Origin: CALDCK01 sp050618055
GTDB lineage: Bacteria > Myxococcota_A > UBA9160 > SMWR01
Direction of reading: 5' to 3'
DNA: 64,000 bases
Assembly: GCA_050618055.1 (NCBI GenBank)
Contig: JBNLVK010000122.1
Coordinates: forward strand, 16,428-80,427
This document shows, piece after piece, positions 30,434 through 38,290 of the stretch. Position 1 is the first letter of the stretch; the number at the start of each line of letters is the position of its first letter. The translations under genes and the position numbers were made by a program. The notes under the pieces are model-generated. The model searched no databases. It was not told the DNA's origin and saw nothing but the letters and a program-made list of their open reading frames with translations.

Positions 30434-31048
30434 ATGCGCCGCTGGCTGCGCCCCACACTCGTCCTGACCGGGCTCCTCCTGCTCGCCGAGGGGATGGCCA
30501 CGGCCGAGGAGACGATCTGGCTGCGCGGGCGGGGCGATCGGGTGTGGATCGAGCGCGACGGCGTTCCCCAGCCGCCGGCCGAGAACGCCAAGGGCTTCTC
30601 CCGCGTGGCGACCTCGTCCATGCCCGGCGTCTACGCCGCCCGCCGGCCGTCGGCGGCGGTCGACGCGGTGGCGGCCACCGCGACCGCCCCGCCCCCGAGC
30701 ACCACCGTCGTGCTCGGCGAGCCCGAGTGGCGGCGCTCCTACTTCTCGGCCAACTCCTACGGCTACGGCTACTACCACCCGCGCTACCGCACCTGGCGCT
30801 ACCGGAACTACTACCGGGACCGCCACTACGGCCGTCACCGCTACTACACCGACCGCCACTACGCAGCGCGGCGCTACCACAGCAACCGCCACTACGACCA
30901 CGGTCGCTACCGCGCCGACCGCCACTACGCGGAGCGGCGCTACCACGACTACGGGTCCCGCGGCAGCCGCTACGGCGGATCGGCCGTGAACGCCCCGGCC
31001 CGCGGCGGCTACATTCAACGCGGTGGGGCGTATCGGCGGGTTCGCTAG
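30434..31048 (+). CDS. Secreted Tyr/His/Arg-rich repeat protein of unknown function
   Basis: Not a family I recognise. The 204-residue protein has a clear signal peptide (MRRWLRPTLVLTGLLLLAEG, cleavage probably after ATA near 24). A mixed middle contains WIERDGVPQPP. From about residue 95 it is dominated by Tyr, Arg and His in short repeats such as DRHYAARRYH, SNRHYDHGRYR and ADRHYAERRYH, a unit of roughly 8-11 residues. The end is Gly/Arg-rich. The composition suggests a basic, aromatic, possibly metal- or polysaccharide-binding envelope protein; that is inference. The gene stands between divergent apbE and an antiporter gene 30 bp downstream. Confidence 0.75.
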   Translation: MRRWLRPTLVLTGLLLLAEGMATAEETIWLRGRGDRVWIERDGVPQPPAENAKGFSRVATSSMPGVYAARRPSAAVDAVAATATAPPPSTTVVLGEPEWRRSYFSANSYGYGYYHPRYRTWRYRNYYRDRHYGRHRYYTDRHYAARRYHSNRHYDHGRYRADRHYAERRYHDYGSRGSRYGGSAVNAPARGGYIQRGGAYRRVR

Positions 31049-31078
31049 CGAGGCATCGATCCGGGCCGGCGCCGGCCC

Positions 31079-32242
31079 ATGACGGCCGAGACCGCCGTCC
31101 TGATGCTGACGCTCGGCCTGCTGCTCCTGGCCGGCCTGGCGACCGACGCCCTCGGCAGGCTGACGCGGCTGCCCCGCGTGTCGCTGCTGCTGCTGCTCGG
31201 ACTGCTGCTGGGTCCGGCGGCCCTCGATCTGCTGCCGGTCCGCGACGGCCGGCTGTTCTCGATGGCCACCCAGACCGCACTCGCGATGGTCGGGTTCCTG
31301 CTCGGCGAGCGCTTCACGCCGGCCGACCTGCGCGAGAAGGGCCGCAGCGCGATCGTGGTCTCGCTGACAGCGGTCGCGGTGACGGCGGTCTGCGTCACCG
31401 CGTTGCTCTGGGCGCTGGGGGTGCCGCCGGGGCTGGCGCTGCTGCTCGGCGCGATCTCCACCTCGACGGCGCCGGCCGCCACCATCGACGTGGTCGAGCA
31501 GGAGGAGGCAGAGGGACCCTTCGCCCGTTTGCTGCTGGGCGTGGTGGCCATCGACGACGCCTGGGGACTGCTGCTGTTCGGCTTCGTGGCCGCGAGCGTC
31601 GCCGTGGCGGTGGACGGCGGATCCGCGGGCGGAAGCCTGGCGCTGGCGACGCGCGAGGTCGCCGGCGCCGTGGCCCTGGGCGGCGTGCTGGGTGTGCCGG
31701 TTGCGGCCCTCACGGCGCGCATCCGTCCCGGCGAGCCGACGCTGCTCGAGGCGCTCGGCGCGGTGCTCGTGTGCGGCGGACTCGCCCTGTGGCTCGAGGT
31801 CTCGCCGCTGCTGGCCGCCATGACCCTGGGCGCCTGCGTGGCGAACCTGGCCAGGCACCACGAGCGGCCCTTCCATGCGATCCGCGACATCGAGCGGCCG
31901 TTCCTGGTGGTCTTCTTCGTGCTCGCCGGCGCCTCCCTGGATCTCGCGGCCCTGCCGGCCATCGGCGGCATCGGGCTCGCCTACGTGGTGTTCCGCGCCG
32001 CGGGTCGGCTCGCCGGCGGCTGGCTCGGCGCGTCGCTCGCGGGGGAGCCCGCGGCGGTGCGTCGCTGGATGGGAGCCGCGCTCATGCCGCAGGCCGGCGT
32101 CGCGCTGGGGCTCGCCATCATCGCCGCCGAACGCTTCCCGGAGATGGCGGACCCGCTGCTGTCGATCGTCGTCGGCTCGACGGTGCTCTTCGAGATCCTG
32201 GGTCCGATGGGCACGCGCGCCGCGCTGCGCGCCCTGCGCTAG
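31079..32242 (+). CDS. Cation:proton antiporter, CPA2-like membrane protein
   Basis: The 387-residue protein is almost entirely hydrophobic, with about 11-12 membrane helices. It shows LPRVSLLLLLGLLLGP in helices 1-2, GAISTSTAPAATIDVV, and VVAIDDAWGLLLFG, where the paired Asp residues match the ion-binding site of Na+/H+ exchangers. There is no C-terminal TrkA domain. It lies 30 bp after the repeat protein and 45 bp before gltS. The ion exchanged cannot be decided from sequence alone. Confidence 0.85.
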   Translation: MTAETAVLMLTLGLLLLAGLATDALGRLTRLPRVSLLLLLGLLLGPAALDLLPVRDGRLFSMATQTALAMVGFLLGERFTPADLREKGRSAIVVSLTAVAVTAVCVTALLWALGVPPGLALLLGAISTSTAPAATIDVVEQEEAEGPFARLLLGVVAIDDAWGLLLFGFVAASVAVAVDGGSAGGSLALATREVAGAVALGGVLGVPVAALTARIRPGEPTLLEALGAVLVCGGLALWLEVSPLLAAMTLGACVANLARHHERPFHAIRDIERPFLVVFFVLAGASLDLAALPAIGGIGLAYVVFRAAGRLAGGWLGASLAGEPAAVRRWMGAALMPQAGVALGLAIIAAERFPEMADPLLSIVVGSTVLFEILGPMGTRAALRALR

Positions 32243-32287
32243 CGATCGCCCTCGCGCGATCGGGAGCGATTCGGGAGAATCCCGCCC

Positions 32288-33493
32288 GTGGCGGTCGAGC
32301 TCGATCCGGTCCGGGTGCTGATCCTGAGCATCCTCGTGCTGTGGGTCGGCGAGCGCATCACCCAGGCGGTGGGGGCGCTCCAGCGCTTCAGCATCCCGAT
32401 CGCGGTGACGGGCGGCGTGCTGTGCAGCGGGGTCGTCGCGCTGCTCGAGGTGTTCGCCGACGTGAAGGTGAGCTTCGACCTCGAGACGCGCGACACGCTG
32501 CTGCTCGTCTTCTTCAGCACCATCGGCCTGTCGGCGAAGCTGGGGACGCTGAAGGAGGGGGGCCGCACGCTGGCGATCCTGGGCGCGATCACCGTCGTGT
32601 TCCTGCTGGCCCAGAACGCGGTCGGCGTCGGGCTCGCCGCCGTGAGCGGAAGACACTGGGCCTACGGCCTGATCGGCGGCAGCGTCTCGCTGGCCGGCGG
32701 CCACGGCACCGCCATCACCTGGGGCAAGCTGGCCGAGCAGGGCGGCCTGGAGGGCGCCACCGCCTTCGGCCTGGCCTTCGCCACCTTCGGGCTCATCTGC
32801 GGCGGCCTGGTCGGCGGACCGGTCGCCCAGTGGCTGATCCGGCGCCACGGCCTGCGCGGACCCGAAGACGCCGGGGGCGAGACGGCCGCCGAGACCCCGG
32901 CGGCGGCGGACGAGGAGCAGCCGGTCTCCGTCACCAGCAGCCAGATCATCCGCACGGTGCTGTTCCTCGCCATCTGCGTGATGGTGGGCGACGAGCTGAA
33001 CGACCTGCTGCGCGCGCGGGGCACGGTGCTGCCCGGCTTCCTGACCGCCATGTTCACCGGCATCGTGCTGACCAACCTGGCCGACGCACGGAGCACGCCG
33101 GTCGACGCGTCCGGCGTGAAGCTGGTGGGCGACGTGGCGCTCCACCTGTTCCTGGCCATGAGCCTGATGAGCATGCAGCTCACCCAGCTGGCCGGCGCCT
33201 TCGGCGGAGTGGCGATCGTGCTGATCTTCCAGGTGTCGCTGGCCTTCGTCTTCGCCACCTGGCTGGTCTTCCGCCTGTGCGGATCCGACTACGACGCGGC
33301 GATCATCGCCGCCGGCTACGCGGGGCTGGGTCTCGGCGCCACACCGGTGGGCGTCGCCAACATGAACGCGGTGACCAGCCGCTTCGGGCCGTCGCCGAAG
33401 GCCTTCCTGGTGGTGCCGCTGGTGGGAGCCTTCCTGCTGGACATCGTCAACGCCTTCGTGATCCAGAGCTACATCGGCATCCTGGGCCGCTGA
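32288..33493 (+). CDS. gltS: Sodium:glutamate symporter GltS family
   Basis: A 401-residue inner-membrane protein with about 10-11 helices. Family segments are FFSTIGLSAKLGTLKEGG, GGSVSLAGGHGTAITWG (the GGHGT loop typical of GltS), and a repeated partner half ending GYAGLGLGATPVGVANMNAV. A charged, Ala/Glu-rich loop near 200-215 separates the halves. A GAGAAT sequence lies 7 nt before the GTG start, a weaker example of the window's start pattern. Confidence 0.9.
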   Translation: MAVELDPVRVLILSILVLWVGERITQAVGALQRFSIPIAVTGGVLCSGVVALLEVFADVKVSFDLETRDTLLLVFFSTIGLSAKLGTLKEGGRTLAILGAITVVFLLAQNAVGVGLAAVSGRHWAYGLIGGSVSLAGGHGTAITWGKLAEQGGLEGATAFGLAFATFGLICGGLVGGPVAQWLIRRHGLRGPEDAGGETAAETPAAADEEQPVSVTSSQIIRTVLFLAICVMVGDELNDLLRARGTVLPGFLTAMFTGIVLTNLADARSTPVDASGVKLVGDVALHLFLAMSLMSMQLTQLAGAFGGVAIVLIFQVSLAFVFATWLVFRLCGSDYDAAIIAAGYAGLGLGATPVGVANMNAVTSRFGPSPKAFLVVPLVGAFLLDIVNAFVIQSYIGILGR

Positions 33494-33499
33494 TCCGGG

Positions 33500-33505
33500 T
33501 ATCAT
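33500..33505 (+). promoter_or_regulatory. TATCAT -10-like element before the PPK2-family gene
   Basis: TATCAT overlaps ATG 33504 by two bases and lies 7 nt before an in-frame GTG (33513). If it is a -10 box the true start is GTG 33513, which removes three residues. Confidence 0.4.
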
Positions 33506-35006
33506 GCCGCCTGTGTTCGAGGCGGCGGAGATCGGGCGGAAGCTGTCGAAGCGGGACTACGCGGCGCGCGAGAAGGAGCTGCGCGTCGCGCTCCTGAACG
33601 CCCAGTTCGACCTTCGCGAGACGCCGCGCTCGGTGATCGTGCTGATCGCCGGCGACGACCGGCCCGGCGCGACGGCGGTGCTGAACCACCTCCACTACTG
33701 GATGGACGGCCGCTACCTGGAGACGCGCGCCTTCGGTCCGCCGACCGAGGCCGAGCGTCTGCGTCCCCCGTTCTGGCGCTACTGGAGCGCGCTGCCCCGG
33801 CGCGGTCGCGTCGGCGTGCTGAGTGGCAGCTGGGCGCTCTCGCCGCTGGCCCAGCGCCTGGAAGGGCACATGGACTCGAACGCCTTCGAGCACTGGGTCG
33901 ATCGGGTGAACGCCCTGGAGCGGGCGCTGGCGGCCGACGGCGCGGTGTTCGCGAAGCTGTGGATCCACCTGCCCAAGGACGAGCACGCCAAGCGCCTGGC
34001 CAAGGCGAAGAAGGGGCGCGGCGCCGTCTTCCGCATCGACGAGAACGACTGGAAGATCTGCGACCACTACGACGACCTGATTCCGCTGGCCGAGGAGCTG
34101 GTGGAGGAGACGACCACCCCGGATGCGCCCTGGAACGTCATCGAGGCCACCGACACGCGCCACCGCAACGTGGCCTGCGCCGAGGTGGTGCTGCACGCCA
34201 TGGAGAAGGCGATCGCCGACTACCTGGACGGGCCCGGTACGAACGGCGAGCCCGGACCCCCGCCCGAGGCGCCGACCGGGCCGACGGTGCTCGACGGCGT
34301 CGACCTGACGACGGCCATCGAGTCCGACGCCTACAAGGAGGCGCTGCCGCGCCTGCAGCGGCGCCTGTTCGACCTGAGCGAGCGGGCGCAGCGAAAGGGG
34401 CTGCGCACCGTCCTGGTGTTCGAGGGCTGGGACGCGGCGGATGGCCCCGCCCTTGCCCGCCGCGTCACCCACGCCCTCGACGCCCGCGACGTCCGCATCG
34501 TTCCCATGTCGGCGCCCACCGACGAGGAGAACGACTACCACTACCTGTGGCGCTTCTGGCGCCACGTGCCGCGGGCGGGCCAGATGGTGATCTTCGACCG
34601 GAGCTGGTACGGACGCGTGCTGGTGGAGCGGGTCGAGGGCTTCGCGAGCGAGGCCGAGTGGCAGCGCGCGTACCCCGAGATCAACGAGTTCGAGCGCCAG
34701 CTGGTGGAGGCGGACACGCTGCTGCTCAAGTTCTGGCTGCACATCGACCCCGACGAGCAGCTCCGCCGCTTCCGGAAGCGCGAGAAGACGCCCTACAAGA
34801 AGCACAAGATCACCGACGAGGACTACCGCAACCGCTCGCGCTGGGGCGCCTACGTGGCCGCCGTCCACGACATGGTGGAGCGCACCAGCACGCACCAGGC
34901 CCCCTGGCACCTGATCCCGGCCAACGACAAGCGCCACGCCCGCATCCAGGTGCTCGAGACCCTGTGCGGCGGGCTGAAGCGGGCGCTGAAGGGGCGCGGC
35001 GACTAG
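33504..35006 (+). CDS. Polyphosphate:AMP phosphotransferase-like (tandem PPK2) protein with degenerate P-loops
   Basis: The 500-residue protein has two PPK2 domains (about 15-245 and 270-495), as in PAP enzymes that make ADP from AMP and polyphosphate. In the active-type C-terminal domain the Walker B (VIFDRSWYGRVLVERVEG) and lid (FRKREKTPYKKHKITDEDY) are intact. The Walker A reads FEGWDAADGPALARR (306-320) where the family has G-K-G after DAA, so the P-loop Lys is absent. The N-terminal domain (VLIAGDDRPGATAVLN) also lacks it. The enzyme may be inactive, use another residue or bind without catalysis. The reading frame is otherwise intact. Alternative start GTG 33513. Confidence 0.85.
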   Translation: MPPVFEAAEIGRKLSKRDYAAREKELRVALLNAQFDLRETPRSVIVLIAGDDRPGATAVLNHLHYWMDGRYLETRAFGPPTEAERLRPPFWRYWSALPRRGRVGVLSGSWALSPLAQRLEGHMDSNAFEHWVDRVNALERALAADGAVFAKLWIHLPKDEHAKRLAKAKKGRGAVFRIDENDWKICDHYDDLIPLAEELVEETTTPDAPWNVIEATDTRHRNVACAEVVLHAMEKAIADYLDGPGTNGEPGPPPEAPTGPTVLDGVDLTTAIESDAYKEALPRLQRRLFDLSERAQRKGLRTVLVFEGWDAADGPALARRVTHALDARDVRIVPMSAPTDEENDYHYLWRFWRHVPRAGQMVIFDRSWYGRVLVERVEGFASEAEWQRAYPEINEFERQLVEADTLLLKFWLHIDPDEQLRRFRKREKTPYKKHKITDEDYRNRSRWGAYVAAVHDMVERTSTHQAPWHLIPANDKRHARIQVLETLCGGLKRALKGRGD

Positions 35007-35031
35007 GGGCCGGCCGCCGCAGGGCGTGGGC

Positions 35032-35037
35032 TACAAT
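35032..35037 (+). promoter_or_regulatory. TACAAT -10-like element, leaderless start
   Basis: TACAAT ends 6 nt before ATG 35044 of the aldo/keto reductase gene. No Shine-Dalgarno is present. This box also argues against the upstream in-frame GTG at 35026. Confidence 0.5.
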
Positions 35038-35043
35038 CGCCGC

Positions 35044-36288
35044 ATGCCCGGATCCGACGGCTCGCCTCCCTTCGACCGGCGCGACTTCCTGCGCGCGGCC
35101 GCGGGGCTCGGCGCCGCCGCACTGGTGGGCGCACCGGACGGCGCGCGGGCGGCCGAGCCGCCGACCGTGAAGCGCTACGCGAAGCTCGGCAGGACCGGCC
35201 TCGAGATCTCGGACATCAGCTTCGGGTCCGGCGGCTGCAAGACCGCCGACCTGGTCCGCACCTGCTACGACCGCGGCATCAACTACTTCGACACCGCGGA
35301 GATGTACCGCACCAAGGGCTTCAGCCGCGGCGACTACGTCGAGAGCCTGATCGGCGAGGCGCTCCACGACAAGCGCGACAAGGTCGTCATCACCAGCAAG
35401 TTCATGGCCGAGGCGGACCACGATCGCCACCGGATCATGGAGGAGCTGGAGAAGAGCCTCGCGCGCCTGCGCACCGACTACGTCGACATCTACCTGAACC
35501 ACGCGGTGAACAGCCTGGCGCGGCTCACCAACCCGGAGTGGTTCGAGTTCGTCGAGCTGGCGAAGAAGCAGGGGAAGATCCGCTTCTCCGGCCTGTCCGG
35601 CCACGGCGGCAAGCTCCAGGAGTGCCTGGAGCACGCCCTCGACCACGACATGGTCGACGTGGTCCTGTGCTCCCACAACTTCGGCTCCGACCCGGCCTTC
35701 TACGAGCGCTTCACCGCCCAGTTCGACCTGCTGGCCAACCAGAAGGGCCTGCCCCGCCTGCTGGCCAAGGCCCACCAGAAGGGCGTCGGCGTGATCGTGA
35801 TGAAGACCCTGATGGGCGCCAAGCTGAACGACCTGTCCGCCTACCGGAAGGACGGCGCCACGCTTCCCCAGGCGGCCTTCCGCTGGGTGTTCTCGGATCC
35901 GAACGTCGACGGGCTGGTCGTGTCGATCGGCAACGTGAAGCGGCTGGACGAATACCTGGCCGTCTCGGGCCAGCGCGGCGTGCGCCCCAGGGACGCTGCG
36001 CTGCTGCGCCAGTACGTCGCCGCGCGCGGCGCCCAGTACTGCCGCAACGCCTGCGACTCCTGCTCCTCGGCCTGCGACCAGGGTCTGGCCATCCCCGACG
36101 TGCTGCGCCAGCGCATGTACGCCCTCGACTACGGCGACCTGGACGGCGCCCGCGACGGCTACGCGCGGGTGGTGGGCGAGGCGTCGCCCTGCCTGGGCTG
36201 CACGACGCTCGCCTGCCTGAACGCCTGCCCCCACGGCCTGGACATCCCGGCGCTGACCCGCGAGACCGACCGCATCCTGCGCGGCTAG
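35044..36288 (+). CDS. Tat-exported aldo/keto reductase with C-terminal ferredoxin-like domain
   Basis: The 414-residue protein begins with a twin-arginine signal (DRRDFLRAAAGLGAAALVG). The aldo/keto reductase barrel follows, with the tetrad in INYFDTAEMY (Asp, Tyr), VVITSKF (Lys) and YLNHAV (His). The final 90 residues contain two cysteine groups, CRNACDSCSSAC and CLGCTTLACLNACPHGLDIP, suited to iron-sulfur clusters. It would act in the periplasm, probably passing electrons to a redox partner rather than using free NADPH (inference). The stop overlaps by four bases the stop of the convergent GMC gene. Confidence 0.88.
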   Translation: MPGSDGSPPFDRRDFLRAAAGLGAAALVGAPDGARAAEPPTVKRYAKLGRTGLEISDISFGSGGCKTADLVRTCYDRGINYFDTAEMYRTKGFSRGDYVESLIGEALHDKRDKVVITSKFMAEADHDRHRIMEELEKSLARLRTDYVDIYLNHAVNSLARLTNPEWFEFVELAKKQGKIRFSGLSGHGGKLQECLEHALDHDMVDVVLCSHNFGSDPAFYERFTAQFDLLANQKGLPRLLAKAHQKGVGVIVMKTLMGAKLNDLSAYRKDGATLPQAAFRWVFSDPNVDGLVVSIGNVKRLDEYLAVSGQRGVRPRDAALLRQYVAARGAQYCRNACDSCSSACDQGLAIPDVLRQRMYALDYGDLDGARDGYARVVGEASPCLGCTTLACLNACPHGLDIPALTRETDRILRG

Positions 36289-37802
36289 CTCTTCTGCACC
36301 TCGGCCAGCCGGTCGGCCTGACGCAGCGACAGGGCCACGACGCTGAGCGTCGGGTGGGCCCAGCCCGCGGTGGGAAACAGCGAGGATCCGGCCACCCACA
36401 GGTTGGCGACGCCGTGCACCCGGCCGTGGCGGTCGGTGACGCCGCGCTTCGGGTCGTCGGACATGCGCGTCGTGCCCGAGTGGTGGCCGCCGCCGCCCTG
36501 GATCCAGCGCTGGCCGTCGATCCCGGCCAGGCGCACGCGACTGTGCCCCGCCTTCGCCACCGCCACGCCGAAGGCCTCGGCCGACGTCCGCAGGCTGCGC
36601 CAGTCCGCCTCCTGGAGCGCATGGTGGATGACGGCGTTGCGCGCGCCCAGAGCGTTGCGTTCGTGGCCCAGGGTGATGCGGCTCTGCGGGTTGGGCGACT
36701 GCTCCACCACGGCGAGCAGACCCATCCAGCGGGTGTCGCTCTGTGGGACGTCGCCGGGCGCGGTCTTCGGCCGGCGCACGCGCTGGCCGTCGGGACCGCG
36801 CGTCAGCTCGCGGACCCCGGCGGCGCCGGGTCCGGCCTCGTCCACCGGGTCGAAGGGCCCCGCGATCATCGAGAAGCCCAGGCTCTTCCGGCGGCGGCGG
36901 AAGGCCGGCGTGGCGGCGAAGCCGGTGTCGTCGCGGCGCAGGCCGGGGGCGGGCAGGGCGCGCATGAAGCGCTCCTCGCGCAGCCAGCTGCCGGGGTGGG
37001 TGACGAGCACCCAGCCCAGCAGGTGGAAGCCGTGGTCGGCGAAGCAGCGCCCGACCTGGTCGTGGGCGTTGCCCAGGCCGCCCGAGTCGAGCAGCAGGCG
37101 CGCGTTCTCGATGGCGCCGGCGGCGAGCACGACGTGCCGCGCGCGCACGCGCAGCTCGCCGCCCCCGAGCACGCCCAGGCGCAGCGTCTCCACCGTCCGG
37201 CTCTCGCCGTCGGTCACCAGCTGCGTCGCGTTCGCGTGCAGCAGGCAGCGGATGCGGCGGCTTTCGGCGATGGCGTCGCGGTACTTGTCGCCCACGCGCG
37301 TGGCGCCGGGCTGGGTGCGTCGCCAGACCACCGGCGCGAAGTCGCCGGAGTCGCCCAGCAGCGGCGGCAGGCCCTGGCTGTCGCGCTCGGCCGGGTCGAA
37401 GGCGAAGTCGGCCCGCGGCACGTCCAGCACGGCGGCGGCGCGCGGGTAGTAGGGCGCCAGGTCGGCGGCGCCGATCGGCCAGCCGCTGTGGGGCACCCAG
37501 TCGTGGCGCTCGAACTCGAAGGCATCGAGCGGGCGCGTGGTGCCGCCCCAGTGGTTCAGGGTGCCGCCGTACTGGCGCAGCCGGCAGGTGGGAACCGGGT
37601 AGGGCGCGCCGGTGCTGGCGGCGGCGTAGAGCGCCTGGGTGGCGGCCTCCGGCGCGAAGCCGCCGCTCTCGATCAGCACGACGTCGAGGCCGTGGGCCTC
37701 GAGGGCGACGGCCAGCGAGAGACCGGCGGCGCCGCCGCCCACCACCGCCACGTCCGCCGCGAAGGAGCGGGTCTCGCCGACCGCGCGCGCGTCGACGAAC
37801 AT
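36285..37802 (-). CDS. GMC-family FAD oxidoreductase (dehydrogenase large subunit)
   Basis: The 505-residue flavoprotein has the dinucleotide-binding motif VVGGGAAGLSLAVALEAHG near residue 17 and the GMC C-terminal block GGGGHHSGTTRM, ending NLWVAGSSLFPTAGWAHPTL, which holds the catalytic His region. It resembles the large subunits of gluconate/sorbitol-type membrane dehydrogenases. It has no signal peptide of its own but overlaps (ATGA) the upstream gene for a small Tat-signal protein, so it probably crosses the membrane bound to that partner. Substrate unknown; an alcohol or sugar is likely. Confidence 0.88.
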   Translation of the reverse strand: MFVDARAVGETRSFAADVAVVGGGAAGLSLAVALEAHGLDVVLIESGGFAPEAATQALYAAASTGAPYPVPTCRLRQYGGTLNHWGGTTRPLDAFEFERHDWVPHSGWPIGAADLAPYYPRAAAVLDVPRADFAFDPAERDSQGLPPLLGDSGDFAPVVWRRTQPGATRVGDKYRDAIAESRRIRCLLHANATQLVTDGESRTVETLRLGVLGGGELRVRARHVVLAAGAIENARLLLDSGGLGNAHDQVGRCFADHGFHLLGWVLVTHPGSWLREERFMRALPAPGLRRDDTGFAATPAFRRRRKSLGFSMIAGPFDPVDEAGPGAAGVRELTRGPDGQRVRRPKTAPGDVPQSDTRWMGLLAVVEQSPNPQSRITLGHERNALGARNAVIHHALQEADWRSLRTSAEAFGVAVAKAGHSRVRLAGIDGQRWIQGGGGHHSGTTRMSDDPKRGVTDRHGRVHGVANLWVAGSSLFPTAGWAHPTLSVVALSLRQADRLAEVQKS

Positions 37803-38224
37803 CAGGTCTGCTGGTGGGCCCAGGCCGCCAGCGCGACCTCGCTGCGGGCCAGGATCCAGCCGTCGACGCGCAGCACCCGGCCCGCGTCCAGGTCGGCGGC
37901 CACGCGCCGTGGGTCGAGGCACAGGCGCCGGGCGGCCTGCATGCGCCGCCGCGTCCCGGCCAGGCGGAGCCAGAGGGGAAGCTCGGCCGCGACCTCCCGG
38001 GCCAGCCGCTCCGCGGTCGGGCGATCCTCGCGCGCCAGCCGCTCGCCGAGCCCGGCGATGCGCCGGGTGGAGAGGTCGGGACGCGCCAGCGGGCCGGGCG
38101 TGCGCGCCGCGTGCGCGGCCGTCGGTCGGAGCAGGGCGAGACCCGCAGCAACGCGAAGCGTTCCGAGCAGGAAGTTGCGTCTCGCTGAGGAGCCGCCGGG
38201 CGTGGGCGTGGCGATTCGGGGCAT
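37802..38224 (-). CDS. Small twin-arginine signal subunit of the GMC dehydrogenase
   Basis: The 140-residue protein begins with a signal containing Arg-Arg-Asn-Phe-Leu and a hydrophobic core (GTLRVAAGLALLRP), then a helical body with VLRVDGWILARSEVALAA at the C-terminus. Size, position and the ATGA overlap with the GMC gene match the small subunits of gluconate 2-dehydrogenase and sorbitol dehydrogenase, which carry the Tat signal for the flavoprotein. No haem or iron-sulfur motif is present. A TATCCT box 30 nt upstream may be its promoter. The role is assigned mainly from context. Confidence 0.75.
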   Translation of the reverse strand: MPRIATPTPGGSSARRNFLLGTLRVAAGLALLRPTAAHAARTPGPLARPDLSTRRIAGLGERLAREDRPTAERLAREVAAELPLWLRLAGTRRRMQAARRLCLDPRRVAADLDAGRVLRVDGWILARSEVALAAWAHQQT

Positions 38225-38254
38225 GCGCGTCGCGCGACCGGGCCGCGTCGCCCG

Positions 38255-38260
38255 AGGATA
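38255..38260 (-). promoter_or_regulatory. TATCCT -10-like element for the dehydrogenase operon
   Basis: On the minus strand TATCCT lies 30 nt upstream of the Tat-subunit ATG. It faces the plus-strand CATAAT box at 38277, so 38225-38290 is a short divergent promoter region. Confidence 0.3.
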
Positions 38261-38276
38261 CCATCCCGAAACCGGG

Positions 38277-38282
38277 CATAAT
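38277..38282 (+). promoter_or_regulatory. CATAAT -10-like element, leaderless start
   Basis: CATAAT ends 8 nt before ATG 38291, separated by GACCGGTC, itself a palindrome. No Shine-Dalgarno is present. Confidence 0.4.
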
Positions 38283-38290
38283 GACCGGTC

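Noticed and set aside
28379..33505. 1708-codon minus-strand frame over hypF to gltS
   Set aside because: It is low-complexity and antisense to recognised proteins on the plus strand. Only the apbE frame at 29266-30327 on this strand is supported.
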